Below, one piece after another: positions 44,212 through 53,213 of a DNA stretch of 64,000 nt. The stretch comes from Arthrobacter bambusae (GTDB lineage Bacteria > Actinomycetota > Actinomycetes > Actinomycetales > Micrococcaceae), in contig NZ_JAHHZS010000007.1 of the NCBI RefSeq assembly GCF_022606295.1, positions 113,587-177,586 on the forward strand. Direction: 5' to 3'. The notes under the pieces are model-generated. The model ran no database searches. It was given only the letters and a program-made list of their open reading frames with translations, and was not told where the DNA came from. The position numbers were made by a program, and so were the translations under genes. The number at the start of each line of letters is the position of its first letter. Within the stretch, counting starts at the first letter, position 1.

Positions 44212-45126
44212 TCAGCTCCAGAACACGGTGAGCTGCCCGGCAAGGGTTTTGCCTTGCTCGTAACCCGCCTTGGCGGCGGGCGGACGCAGCGACAGATCCA
44301 TGGCATTCGCACCGAACATGTGCTCGGAGTTGCTGTCCGGGAAGATCGTTTCGACCCGGCTTCCGCGTGCCCGGAGTTCGTCGACCTGCGTTGCTAGATG
44401 CGTGCGCCACTCGAACGGTTGCAGGGATCTGCCACCGAAGGGCGAGAGCACCAGGACGCGCTCGTATCCGGCTGCCAGATCGGCATTCTCGGCGTTGGAT
44501 CGGTAACCGCCGTCGAGGTAGAGGTTGTCTCCGATTTTGTAGGGCAGGCCACTCGAACAGCTGGCGGCGATTGCGTCCACCAAATCGACCCCACTATGGC
44601 GGTCGAATGCGACCGGCTCACCGGTTCGCGCATCGACCGCGGTGATGAGCACCGCCCGTTCAGGCCAGTGCTGGCTGGGCAGCCGCGTGGCGACCGTGTT
44701 GCGCCATTGAGTTGACCAGGCGCCGTCCGACGCCGCATCCATCTCGAGCGCCGCCGCGCCCAGTCGCCGACGCATGTCAGCCACGTCCTGGGCATCGGCG
44801 ATGATCTTGTTGATCCGATCAAGGTGGTTCACCACCGGCCTGGCTGATGCGCGTCCGGCTCCGGACCCGACCGGCGCGGGCCGTTGCAGGGGGACGGCGT
44901 CAAGGATGTTGGCGAACAGTTCAGTCGGGCTTGCGCCTGCAACCTGGGCCGCGGCCGTCGATCCGGCCGACGTGCCGATGGTCAGATCGGCATCGGTCAC
45001 ATCCAGCCCGGCCTCGAAGAGGCCAGCGAGGACGCCGATCAGCCAGGCATTGCCTGTCGATCCGCCGCCGCCGAGGACCAGCGCGCGCTCGCGGGAGTGC
45101 AAAGGTATGGAAGAAGTTGTGTTCAT
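44212..45126 (-). CDS. Patatin-like phospholipase
   Basis: This 304-residue protein has the patatin oxyanion loop (GGGGSTGNAW), the nucleophile Ser53 in GTSAG and the catalytic Asp205 in DGGY. It is predicted to hydrolyse acyl esters of lipids in the cytosol or at the membrane. A 19-codon reading frame with a perfect Shine-Dalgarno precedes it (45173-45232), and the region around the start is duplicated. Confidence 0.88.
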   Translation of the reverse strand: MNTTSSIPLHSRERALVLGGGGSTGNAWLIGVLAGLFEAGLDVTDADLTIGTSAGSTAAAQVAGASPTELFANILDAVPLQRPAPVGSGAGRASARPVVNHLDRINKIIADAQDVADMRRRLGAAALEMDAASDGAWSTQWRNTVATRLPSQHWPERAVLITAVDARTGEPVAFDRHSGVDLVDAIAASCSSGLPYKIGDNLYLDGGYRSNAENADLAAGYERVLVLSPFGGRSLQPFEWRTHLATQVDELRARGSRVETIFPDSNSEHMFGANAMDLSLRPPAAKAGYEQGKTLAGQLTVFWS

Positions 45127-45172
45127 GGGAGTCGCCTTTCGCGAATTGCCTGTTTGGCGCTCCCAGTGGCGA

Positions 45173-45232
45173 CTATTTCGGTCGCGAGATCGTGGACTGC
45201 AGGGGAGCACCCATTGCGGATACTGCGTTCAT
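45173..45232 (-). CDS. Possible 19-residue leader peptide before the patatin gene
   Basis: AGGAGGTGA lies five bases before an ATG that opens MNAVSAMGAPLQSTISRPK and ends TAG; 46 bases later the patatin gene starts. The initiation signal is stronger than that of the patatin gene itself. The two initiation regions match at 14 of 17 bases (GA(C/G)TCCCATGAAC(A/G)CA(A/G)). Confidence 0.45.
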   Translation of the reverse strand: MNAVSAMGAPLQSTISRPK

Positions 45233-45317
45233 GGGACTCACCTCCTGCCGATTGATCACGATCGCCACGATGCTAGCACGGCGCTCGGCGGCGCGCCATC
45301 GGCGTCGTGCTGTCTTC

Positions 45318-46472
45318 CTAGTCCTCCATCGGGAAGGCCACGCCTTCGCCTACAACGCGGAGGCTCAGTTCCGTGCCTGGCCTGGTGATGGACGCGTTCC
45401 AGTGGCGGATGGTGATGACCTCTCCGCCTCCTGGGTAGGTCCTGGCGGCACCTTCGGCGGGAACGCGGGGAGCGAGCTTGATCCGCACGGTGGTCTCCGG
45501 GCCGAAGTAGTCGGTATCGACCACGACGCCGCGGATGGGACCATCCGGAGCAATCCGGATCTGTTCCGGACGGAGCATCAATTGCACCAGGCCCTGCGCG
45601 GGGGGACGGCGTACGGGGATGCCACCCAGGGAACACGTGGCGAGGGAGCCTTCCATCCAGGCGTCCAGGATGACCGCATCACCGAGGAATTCGGCCGTGG
45701 CCCGGTCGGCGGGACGCGTGTACACAACGAACGGATTGCCGATCTGCGCCAGCTTTCCGCCGCGCATGATCGCCACCTGGTCCGCGAAGGAAAGGGCCTC
45801 GGCTTGATCGTGGGTCACCAGGATGGTGGTGACCCCGGCTTCGTTCAGGACCTTGGCCACGGCACGCCGGGTGGCCACGCGGAGGCCGGCGTCGAGCGCG
45901 GAGAACGGTTCGTCGAGCAGCATCAGTTGCGGTTCGCGGGCCAAGGCACGGGCGAGAGCCACCCGCTGCTGCTGGCCTCCCGAGAGCTGGTGGGGCCGCC
46001 TTTTCGCCATGTCCGCATCGAGGGAAACCATGTCGAGCAGTTCCTGGACGCGCGTCTTGACGGCGCGGCGGCCGCCGTCGAGCGCTGACCTGTCCAGTCC
46101 GAACGCGATGTTCTGCCCCACCGTCAGGTGCGGGAAGAGCGCGCCGTCCTGGGCAACATAGCCAACGTGCCGCTTGTGGGCAGGTACCCAAATACCGTCG
46201 CCGGCTACCTTGTTTCCACCGAGGCTGATGGAACCGGTGTCCGGGTGCTCGAATCCGGCGATCAGGCGCAACAGGGTGGTCTTGCCGGAACCGGAGGGCC
46301 CGACGATGGCAGTTGTTCCGCCCTTGGCCACGGAGAGGTTCACGCCCTTCAGCACAGCCTGGGAGCCGAAGTTCTTGGTGACCTCGGCGATGTCCAGATG
46401 CGTGTTGGTAGTGGGAGCCACAGAGGCCGCCACACGCGGTGACGGAAGCCTTGAGGGGGATTGTTCAGTCAC
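45318..46472 (-). CDS. Iron(III) ABC transporter ATP-binding protein
   Basis: This 384-residue protein starts at GTG 46472, overlapping the permease stop by four bases. Walker A is GPSGSGKTTLL, the signature LSGGQQQR, Walker B LMLLDEP, with TOBE-like C-terminus (VVVDTDYFGPETTVRIKLAP). It is the energy subunit of the FbpABC-type ferric iron uptake system encoded by the three adjacent genes. Confidence 0.92.
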   Translation of the reverse strand: MTEQSPSRLPSPRVAASVAPTTNTHLDIAEVTKNFGSQAVLKGVNLSVAKGGTTAIVGPSGSGKTTLLRLIAGFEHPDTGSISLGGNKVAGDGIWVPAHKRHVGYVAQDGALFPHLTVGQNIAFGLDRSALDGGRRAVKTRVQELLDMVSLDADMAKRRPHQLSGGQQQRVALARALAREPQLMLLDEPFSALDAGLRVATRRAVAKVLNEAGVTTILVTHDQAEALSFADQVAIMRGGKLAQIGNPFVVYTRPADRATAEFLGDAVILDAWMEGSLATCSLGGIPVRRPPAQGLVQLMLRPEQIRIAPDGPIRGVVVDTDYFGPETTVRIKLAPRVPAEGAARTYPGGGEVITIRHWNASITRPGTELSLRVVGEGVAFPMED

Positions 46473-48079
46473 TGTCCGGCTACTTTCTTGGACTGTTGGA
46501 AAAGCAGGTACGTCATGGGGGCAGACAACAAGATCATGAGCAGGGCATAGGGTGCCGCGCCCGCATAGTCGATCTCGCTGCTCTTGCTCCAGAATTCCGT
46601 GGCGAGGGTATGCGTGCCGTTGGGGGACAGCAGCAGCGTTGCCGTCAGTTCGTTCACGATGGCGAGGAACACCAGCGCGGCACCGCCGGCGGCGGCTGGA
46701 GCCGTGAGGCGGAGCGTCACTTTCAGGAAGGACACCAGAGGAGCCTTGCCGAGCGATTGCGCGGCTTCGTCGAGTTCCTTGGGGGCTTGGGCCAGTCCGG
46801 TGCGGATATTGACCAGCGCCCGCGGGAGGAACAACAGAACGTAGGCGGCAATCAGGACCCCGGAGGTCTGGTAGATCCCAGGCACCATGCGGATGCTCAC
46901 CGTGACGAAGGCGAGGCCCACCACGATGCCGGGCAGGGAGCTGGTGACGTAGTTGGACAGTTCCAGCATCTTGGTGAACCAGCTCGGGTGCCGCACGGCC
47001 AGATAGGCCATGGGGAAGCCGACGACGATTGTCGCCGCGGCGCCCACGGTGCCGTATGCGAGGGTCTGGAGCAGCGCCGGAAGGAACTCGTCGGCCGACC
47101 AGACCTGGGCGCCTCCAGCTATCACCCAGCGCAGGACGAAGAAAATCGGCAATCCGAAGGCCAACACCGTAAGGGCAAGCAGGCCGAGCTGTGAGGGAAG
47201 TTCGTAGAGGCCCAGGGGCAGTTTGGTCGGCTTGGCCTGGGCGCCGGAACCGACGCGTGCGTAGCGTGCGGTTCCCCTGCTCCTGACCTCCGCGAGGAGC
47301 AGGATGAGGCAGAAGAACACCAGGACGCTTGCCAACATGTTCCCGGCCGTGCCGTTGAACGTGGACTGGAACTGGGTCATGATCGCGGTGGTGAAGGTGT
47401 CGAAGCGGATCATCGCGAACGCACCGTATTCGGCCAGCAGGTGCAGCGACACCAGGAGTGCGCCACCCGTCATGGCGATCCGCAGTTGTGGCAGCACCAC
47501 CCGGAAGAAGATGGCCCACGGACCCAAGCCAAGGGACGCCGCCGACTGCTCAATCGCGGGGTCGAGACGCCCCAGGGTCGCCGCGGCTGGAATGTAGACG
47601 AGGGGGAAATAGGACAGCGTGGCGATGAGAACGCCGGACCAGATGCCCTCCAGGGAGGGAACGGCGGTCACCCACGCATAGCTGTTGACGAACGCCGGGA
47701 TGGCCAGCGGGGCTGCCAAGGCAACGGCCCACCAGCGATGCCCGCGCAGCCTGGTCCGCTCCACGAGCCACGCTCCGCCAACCCCCAACACCAGGCATAT
47801 GGGCACCGTGAAGACCACCAGCATGACGGTATTGAGGAGCAACTCGCCGACGCGCGGCCGGACGATGAGCGCGACGGCGGTGTCCCACCCGGTCGCGGCC
47901 GTCATGTAAGCGACGTACCCCAGCGGGATGAGCGAAAACAGTGCGATCAGCACCGCCAGGAGGGATATTGCGGAAACGCCGAAAGGCGGGCGGGGGCGCT
48001 TGCCCCTGCCCGCCGTCGTCGTGCTCGCCGAAGCTTCCGGGATGTCCGGAGAGATGCGAGCCGATAGATCAGTGGTCAC
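46469..48079 (-). CDS. Iron(III) ABC transporter permease
   Basis: This 536-residue protein is the double-length permease typical of FbpB/SfuB systems: two membrane domains of about six helices, each with a coupling loop (AASLGLGPWAIFFRVVLPQ and AAQSLGKAPLVSFLKVTLRL). It forms the channel for ferric iron with the binding protein upstream and the ATPase downstream. Confidence 0.9.
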   Translation of the reverse strand: MTTDLSARISPDIPEASASTTTAGRGKRPRPPFGVSAISLLAVLIALFSLIPLGYVAYMTAATGWDTAVALIVRPRVGELLLNTVMLVVFTVPICLVLGVGGAWLVERTRLRGHRWWAVALAAPLAIPAFVNSYAWVTAVPSLEGIWSGVLIATLSYFPLVYIPAAATLGRLDPAIEQSAASLGLGPWAIFFRVVLPQLRIAMTGGALLVSLHLLAEYGAFAMIRFDTFTTAIMTQFQSTFNGTAGNMLASVLVFFCLILLLAEVRSRGTARYARVGSGAQAKPTKLPLGLYELPSQLGLLALTVLAFGLPIFFVLRWVIAGGAQVWSADEFLPALLQTLAYGTVGAAATIVVGFPMAYLAVRHPSWFTKMLELSNYVTSSLPGIVVGLAFVTVSIRMVPGIYQTSGVLIAAYVLLFLPRALVNIRTGLAQAPKELDEAAQSLGKAPLVSFLKVTLRLTAPAAAGGAALVFLAIVNELTATLLLSPNGTHTLATEFWSKSSEIDYAGAAPYALLMILLSAPMTYLLFQQSKKVAGQ

Positions 48080-48083
48080 GGAA

Positions 48084-49154
48084 TTACAGCAGTCCTGCCT
48101 TGGTCATCAGGTCGGTGACCTTTGCGGAGTTCAATTTGGCCGGATCGACGGTGGGAGCCTGCAGATCCCTGATGGGAACGAGTTTAGCGTTCGAGTCCAC
48201 GTTGGAAGCGATCGCGTATTCGTAGGAGGTGCCGTTCTTGAGGACTTCCTGGCCTTGCTTGCCGGTGATGAACTTGATGAAGGTCTGGGCAGCCGCCGAG
48301 TTCTTGGAGGATTTCAGCACGCCGCCGCCGGAGACGGACAGGAAGGCGCCCGGATCCTGGTTCTTGAAGAAGTACGGGGTGACCTTGTTGGAGTTCTCGC
48401 CGGTCTTGGCCTGGTCGCCATAGTAGTAGTAGTGGTAGATCAATGCGGCGTCGACTTCGCCGGCATTGACTGCCTTCATGGCTGTGCTGTTGCCCTTGTA
48501 GGCCTTGAAGTTGTCCTTCATGCCCTTGAGCCACTCAGTCGTGGCTGCCTCGCCCTTTTGTTCGAGGAGGGCTGCAACGATGGCCTGGAAGTCAGCCCCG
48601 GACGGCGAAGCGGCCCACCGGCCCTTCCACTCCGGCTTGGCCAGGTCCAGCATGGACTTGGGCAGCTTGTCGTCGCTGATCTTGGTCTTGTCGTACACCA
48701 GGACGGTGGAGCGGGCGGCGATGCCGGTCCACTTGTTGGTGGACGGGCGGTATGCGGCCGGGACCTGGTCCACGGTGGCCTTGTCGATGTCCGCGAAGAG
48801 GCCGGCGTTCTCAACCTGGGCCATGGCGGGGGAGTTCTCCGTGAGGAAGACGTCGGCCGGGGATGCCGCGCCTTCCTGGATGATCTGGTTCGAGAGCTCG
48901 GAGTCGGAACCCTGGCGGAGCGTGACCTTGACGCCGGTCTGCTTGGTGAACGCGTCCACCCATTCCTTGGTCAGCGTGTCGTGCTGGGCGTTGTAGACGG
49001 TGATTTCGCCAGCCACTTTAGTGGAAGTAGCAGCGTCGGCGGCAGCAGACTCGGGGGCTGCGGAGGAGGCGGTGCCGTTGCCGCACGCGGCCAGGCTCAG
49101 GGCTGCAGTGGCGGCGAGTGCGATGCCGGCCAGCGCGTTAGCGCGAATCTTCAT
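48084..49154 (-). CDS. Iron(III) ABC transporter substrate-binding lipoprotein
   Basis: This 356-residue protein has a lipobox LAAC at about 21-24, then the periplasmic-binding fold. VYNAQHDTLTKEWVDAFTKQ starts the mature domain and the tyrosine run YHYYYYG in the hinge region fits ferric iron binding by tyrosines. It is the first gene of the three-gene unit. The promoter region contains a DtxR/IdeR iron box. Confidence 0.9.
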   Translation of the reverse strand: MKIRANALAGIALAATAALSLAACGNGTASSAAPESAAADAATSTKVAGEITVYNAQHDTLTKEWVDAFTKQTGVKVTLRQGSDSELSNQIIQEGAASPADVFLTENSPAMAQVENAGLFADIDKATVDQVPAAYRPSTNKWTGIAARSTVLVYDKTKISDDKLPKSMLDLAKPEWKGRWAASPSGADFQAIVAALLEQKGEAATTEWLKGMKDNFKAYKGNSTAMKAVNAGEVDAALIYHYYYYGDQAKTGENSNKVTPYFFKNQDPGAFLSVSGGGVLKSSKNSAAAQTFIKFITGKQGQEVLKNGTSYEYAIASNVDSNAKLVPIRDLQAPTVDPAKLNSAKVTDLMTKAGLL

Positions 49155-49224
49155 GAGGGCTTCTTTCTGCGAGCAAATCCAAGGGAGCCCGGGGGAAGTA
49201 AAAGCGGGCTCACAGCTTGAAACT

Positions 49225-49243
49225 TTAGGTTAGCCATACCTAA
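49225..49243. promoter_or_regulatory. DtxR/IdeR iron box
   Basis: TTAGGTTAGCCATACCTAA fits the 19-bp DtxR/IdeR box TTAGGTTAGSCTAACCTAA with only two deviations. It lies 71 bases upstream of the iron-binding lipoprotein gene, so uptake would be repressed when iron is sufficient. Confidence 0.75.
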
Positions 49244-49371
49244 ATTTCCATCCAGAAAGCCCCATCGTGACCGGAATCACACGCATTACGCAAGATTTAC
49301 GTGCCCTAATGCGCGGATGGTGGATGTGCCCCTTGGGCGGGTGCCCTTGCGGCAGTCGATAAGCTGGCTCC

Positions 49372-50121
49372 ATGCCCGGTCTCGCCGAATTCCTGCCGAC
49401 CTTCCTCGGCGTCGGCATCCTGATGGCGGCCACGTTGGCACTGCTCTTGGTGTTCCGGACCCCGCACCCTTTCGCGCCTGCACTAGCCATCCTCCGCGGG
49501 GCCATACAGCTCGCCGCGATCAGCTTTGTTTTGGGGGGTGTGATCACCAGCCCGCTATGGGTGGCCGTCGCACTTCTGGTGATGTTTGCGGTAGCCGCGA
49601 TAAGTGCCACGCGACGCATTGGCTGGAGCCTGCCGCATTTGGGCCTTGTCAGCAGCTCAATGGCCACGGGCATCGGAATAACCCTTGCCGTCATCTTCGC
49701 GACGGGAGCCATCGCGTTCACTCCCCGCTACGCGCTCGCGATTGGCGGGATCGTCATCGGCAACGGCATGACCATCGCAGTCCTGGCCGGCCGGCGCTTC
49801 AAGGAATCCGTTTACGAGCACTGGGAGGAAGTTGAGGGGTGGCTTGCGCTCGGCGCCACCCCGAGGCAGGCCACCCTTGATCTTGCCCGGCGGACGGTCT
49901 ATTCGGCTCTGATCCCGTCAACCGATCAAACCAAGACGACAGGACTTGTCACGCTGCCCGGGGCCTTTGTCGGGGCCATCTTCGGTGGCGTTTCTCCCTT
50001 TGAGGCAGGCCGCTTCCAAATAGTGGTGCTCGCGGCGATCATGGCGGCAGGTTCGGTGACCGCCGTCATGATCATCGGAATCCTCGCCCCGGTACGCGTG
50101 CGCCCAGCGACGTTGCGCTGA
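49372..50121 (+). CDS. FetB-type (UPF0014) membrane protein, putative iron exporter
   Basis: This 249-residue, about seven-helix protein has LAILRGAIQLAAISFVLGG, AIGGIVIGNGMTIAVL, then TDQTKTTGLVTLPGAFVGAI, the UPF0014/FetB pattern. In E. coli FetB works with ATPase FetA to export iron; no fetA is adjacent. It diverges from the iron importer, and the iron box lies between the two. Confidence 0.85.
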   Translation: MPGLAEFLPTFLGVGILMAATLALLLVFRTPHPFAPALAILRGAIQLAAISFVLGGVITSPLWVAVALLVMFAVAAISATRRIGWSLPHLGLVSSSMATGIGITLAVIFATGAIAFTPRYALAIGGIVIGNGMTIAVLAGRRFKESVYEHWEEVEGWLALGATPRQATLDLARRTVYSALIPSTDQTKTTGLVTLPGAFVGAIFGGVSPFEAGRFQIVVLAAIMAAGSVTAVMIIGILAPVRVRPATLR

Positions 50122-50128
50122 CACTGCC

Positions 50129-50155
50129 TAACGGGAGGCTCCCTCCGGCCGACAG
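50129..50155 (+). promoter_or_regulatory. Sigma-28-type promoter of the flbD-motA-motB operon
   Basis: TAAC (50129-50132), exactly 15 bases, then GCCGACAG (50148-50155), with the extended CTAACG start. It lies 56 bases upstream of flbD. Confidence 0.68.
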
Positions 50156-50210
50156 TAGGGACTGAACCGCCCTCCTCACAGCGCCTCCCTACCTAAAGCA
50201 GAAACGGCCC

Positions 50211-50465
50211 ATGATCGTTGTCACCCGCCTGAACGGCACCCGCTTTGCCGTGAATCCGGACATCATTGAACGGATCCACGAAAGCCCGGACACCCATCTG
50301 GTGACGCTCGACGGCGCCACGTATGTCGTGCGGGAAAGCCTCTCGGAGGTCGTGGACCTGATTGCGAACTACCGGGCCTATATTCTTCGGCGGGCACAGG
50401 ATCTCCCCATCGTGACGGGCTATCCGCTGAGCCTCGTGCGCACCCCGGACACGGACGGAAGGTAA
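50211..50465 (+). CDS. flbD: FlbD/SwrD-family flagellar protein
   Basis: This 84-residue protein has the FlbD pattern MIVVTRLNGTRFAVNPDIIE and SPDTHLVTLDGATYVVRESL. In Bacillus the homologue SwrD raises stator power. It is three bases upstream of motA. In related clusters it follows flgE directly; here it lies 26.5 kb from flgE. Confidence 0.88.
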   Translation: MIVVTRLNGTRFAVNPDIIERIHESPDTHLVTLDGATYVVRESLSEVVDLIANYRAYILRRAQDLPIVTGYPLSLVRTPDTDGR

Positions 50466-50468
50466 GCC

Positions 50469-51296
50469 ATGGATCCCTCGACAATAATCGGCCTGTTCCT
50501 GGCCTTCGGTTCGGTGGTCGCCATGGTGACCCTCGAAGACGCCAACCTCATGGCCCTCCTGCTTCCCGCGCCCATGGTCCTGGTTTTCGGGGCCACCTTG
50601 GCCGTGGGACTGGCCGGGAACACGTTCCGCGATACCGTCCGGGCGTTCAAGGACCTCCCCAAGGCGTTCAAGGGAAAGACGGACAAGCCCCAGGACAGCA
50701 TCGACCAACTGATCGGCTTCGCCGAGAAGGCGCGCAGCGAGGGTCTCCTCTCCCTCGAAGAGGCGGCCACGGAGGAGAAAGATCCCTTTCTGGCCCGTGC
50801 ACTGCAGAACATCGCCGACGGCACGGATGCCGAAGAGCTGCGCATCCTCATGGAAGACGAGATCGACTCCAAGATGCGCAGCGACCACGTCTCCGCCAAA
50901 TTCTTCGCCAGCCTGGGGGGCTACGCGCCGACCATCGGCATTATCGGCACCGTGGTATCGCTGACCCACGTCCTTGAGAACCTTTCCTCGCCCGATCATC
51001 TGGGGCCGATGATCGCCTCCGCTTTCGTGGCAACCCTGTGGGGTTTGTTGTCCGCGAACTTCATCTGGCTGCCTTTCAGCTCGAGGCTCAAGCGACTTTC
51101 CGAGCTGGAAATCGAACGCATGACCCTCCTGATGGAGGGCATGCTGGCGGTGCAGAACGGGACCCAGCCCCTCCTCCTCGCCGAACGGCTCCGCGCCATG
51201 GTTCCCCCGGACCGGCTCGGCAACGCGAAAACAGCAAGCAAGGGCGACGACGACGAAACGCGCCCCGGCAAATTCGCTTCGTCCAAGGCCGCATGA
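50469..51296 (+). CDS. motA: Flagellar motor stator protein
   Basis: This 275-residue, four-helix proton channel subunit has the cytoplasmic loop with FAEKARSEGLLSLEEAATEE and the TM3 region GGYAPTIGIIGTVVSL with the conserved Pro. Start ATG; its stop overlaps motB by four bases (ATGA). The C-terminus is a long charged tail. Confidence 0.95.
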   Translation: MDPSTIIGLFLAFGSVVAMVTLEDANLMALLLPAPMVLVFGATLAVGLAGNTFRDTVRAFKDLPKAFKGKTDKPQDSIDQLIGFAEKARSEGLLSLEEAATEEKDPFLARALQNIADGTDAEELRILMEDEIDSKMRSDHVSAKFFASLGGYAPTIGIIGTVVSLTHVLENLSSPDHLGPMIASAFVATLWGLLSANFIWLPFSSRLKRLSELEIERMTLLMEGMLAVQNGTQPLLLAERLRAMVPPDRLGNAKTASKGDDDETRPGKFASSKAA

Positions 51297-52090
51297 GGTC
51301 CCGACGCCGCCGCGGCTCACCTCCCGCCGAAGAGCACGTCGACGAACGCTGGATGGCGTCCTACATGGACATGGTCACCGTGCTCATGTGCATGTTCATC
51401 GTGCTCTTCGCAATGTCCACCGTGGACCAGGCCAAATTCGACAAGCTCCGCAACTCGCTGGCCACGGGATTCGGCACGGTGGTCAGCCAGAAGGTGGACA
51501 CCGCCACCGGGACCGTCGTTCCGCCGGAATACACCAGCGCCGACGCCCAGGGATTCTCCAACTTGGACCTCGCGCTGAAGGAAGCGGCCCGGCTCACCGC
51601 TTTGCGCGACGACATGAAGTCCAAGCTCGACGCCGCGGGGCTGGGTGCCAATGTGCAGTTCCAGATCAACGAACGCGGGCTCACCGTGAAACTCGTAGGA
51701 TCGCAGACCTTCTTCGAACCCGACCGGCCGGACCTCACGCCCCGCGCGAGCCAGGTTCTTGGCATGATTGCCCCGACCATGGCCAAGGCGGCCCTCGAAA
51801 TCATGGTGGAAGGCCATGCCGCCAACGGGGTCACCTCGTATCCCTCCACGTGGGAGCTTTCGTCCGCGCGTTCCGTCAACGTCCTCAGGTACCTCGTCGA
51901 CCACGGGGGCATTTCGGCAGGGCACATCGGCGCAGTCGCGTACGGATCCGCCCGGCAGGTCAACGACGATTCCACCGAGGCGCTCATGGAACTCAACCGC
52001 AGGGTCGACGTCGTCGTCCTCTCGGACAAGCCCGAAGTGGTCCGCGCCCTGATCCCCGAGGCGCTCAAGGCGAGGGCCGGTGGCCAGTAG
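51293..52090 (+). CDS. motB: Flagellar motor stator protein
   Basis: This 265-residue protein has a basic N-terminus, one membrane helix with the essential proton-carrying Asp (WMASYMDMVTVLMCMFIVLF), and a C-terminal OmpA-like peptidoglycan-binding domain (EIMVEGHAANGVTSYPSTWE, LSSARSVNVLRYLVDHGG, NRRVDVVVL). It is not followed by fliL. Confidence 0.95.
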   Translation: MRSRRRRGSPPAEEHVDERWMASYMDMVTVLMCMFIVLFAMSTVDQAKFDKLRNSLATGFGTVVSQKVDTATGTVVPPEYTSADAQGFSNLDLALKEAARLTALRDDMKSKLDAAGLGANVQFQINERGLTVKLVGSQTFFEPDRPDLTPRASQVLGMIAPTMAKAALEIMVEGHAANGVTSYPSTWELSSARSVNVLRYLVDHGGISAGHIGAVAYGSARQVNDDSTEALMELNRRVDVVVLSDKPEVVRALIPEALKARAGGQ

Positions 52091-52172
52091 CGGCCGTGTA
52101 GCATGAGCGGTCGGTGACCGAACGGCGTCGGACACCATGGAAGTGGTCGGCGTGCCGAGGTACGCTCGTGGC

Positions 52173-52613
52173 ATGACCCCGGAAGACATCGCCCGGCTCA
52201 CGTACTTGCGAAAGGCCCGTGACCTGATCGACCGCGAGTACGCCAAACCCCTCGACGTACCCACCATGGCCAGCCATGCGTTCATGTCACCGGCACACTT
52301 CTCCCGGCAGTTCCGGGCCGCTTATGGCGAGACCCCTTACAACTACCTGATGACCCGCCGCATCGAGCGCGCGATGGCACTGCTGCGCGGCGGAATGAGC
52401 GTGACCGACGCGTGCATGGAGGTCGGTTGTACGTCACTTGGCTCTTTCAGCTCGCGGTTCACCGAACTTGTGGGGGTGCCGCCCAGCACGTACCGCGCCC
52501 GCGAACACCTGGCCGTGGCCGCCATGCCCGCGTGCGTGGCGAAGATACGCACGCGGCCCAGCCGGAACGAAGCCAGCAAGAGCCGCGAAGCGCTTGCGGT
52601 TGCCGCCGACTGA
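52173..52613 (+). CDS. AraC-family transcriptional regulator
   Basis: This 146-residue protein has two AraC-type helix-turn-helix motifs: DVPTMASHAFMSPAHFSRQF and SVTDACMEVGCTSLGSFSSR, with FTELVGVPPSTYR. It lacks an effector domain, so it may resemble the MarA/SoxS type. Targets are unknown. Confidence 0.88.
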   Translation: MTPEDIARLTYLRKARDLIDREYAKPLDVPTMASHAFMSPAHFSRQFRAAYGETPYNYLMTRRIERAMALLRGGMSVTDACMEVGCTSLGSFSSRFTELVGVPPSTYRAREHLAVAAMPACVAKIRTRPSRNEASKSREALAVAAD

Positions 52614-52646
52614 CTGCTTGATACGCCGTAGCCGGCAGATATACGC

Positions 52647-52679
52647 CAGAGGTTCCGTCCTGACAGGGCGGGACCTCTG
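52647..52679 (+). terminator. Hairpin after the AraC gene
   Basis: CAGAGGTTCCGTCC pairs with GGGCGGGACCTCTG around TGACA (one mismatch and one wobble). No T run follows. Confidence 0.45.
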
Positions 52680-52802
52680 CTGCGTCCTGGACGCTTGCCG
52701 GGCGGGACAGCATCACCGCGGGATCACCGCGGGAAAACAGTCACATTTGATTTGCGGAAGATACATGCCGTCATTACCGCATTTGAGGATTATTCTGATG
52801 CC

Positions 52803-53213
52803 ATGCCAAATATTCGAGTATCTGAAGCAGCTCGTTTCCTGGGCGTCAGTGACGATACCGTCCGGCGCTGGACCGAGAACGGCATCCTGACCCCGGTAAA
52901 GGATGATTCCGGGCGGCTGGCCGTGGACGGGCTGGAACTTGCCCACCTCGCGCGGGACCAGGCGCAGCTGCCCGAGGATCCCACCAGGGTGGGCCGCTCT
53001 GCACGCAACCGCTTCGTCGGACTGGTCACCGGCATCACGGCCGACACGGTCATGGCAAAAGTGGAACTGCAATGCGGTCCCTTCCGTGTCGTATCCCTCA
53101 TGAGCAGCGAGGCCGTCCGGGAGCTCGGACTCGAACTCGGCTCGGTCGCCACAGCCGTGGTCAAGGCCACCACAGTCATGATCGAAACACCCCAAGGAAA
53201 GAGCGCCATATGA
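52803..53213 (+). CDS. HTH-TOBE protein (molybdate-responsive regulator candidate)
   Basis: This 136-residue protein has an excisionase/MerR-type helix (IRVSEAARFLGVSDDTVRRW) and a C-terminal TOBE (molybdate-binding) domain at about 70-136 (RNRFVGLVTGITADTVMAKV, SSEAVRELGLELG). It overlaps the modA start by four bases. The likely role is molybdate sensing. Confidence 0.85.
   Translation: MPNIRVSEAARFLGVSDDTVRRWTENGILTPVKDDSGRLAVDGLELAHLARDQAQLPEDPTRVGRSARNRFVGLVTGITADTVMAKVELQCGPFRVVSLMSSEAVRELGLELGSVATAVVKATTVMIETPQGKSAI

Noticed and set aside
46473..47519. Upstream extension of the iron ABC ATPase frame
   Set aside because: It overlaps the permease gene in another frame; the ATPase family start fits GTG 46472.
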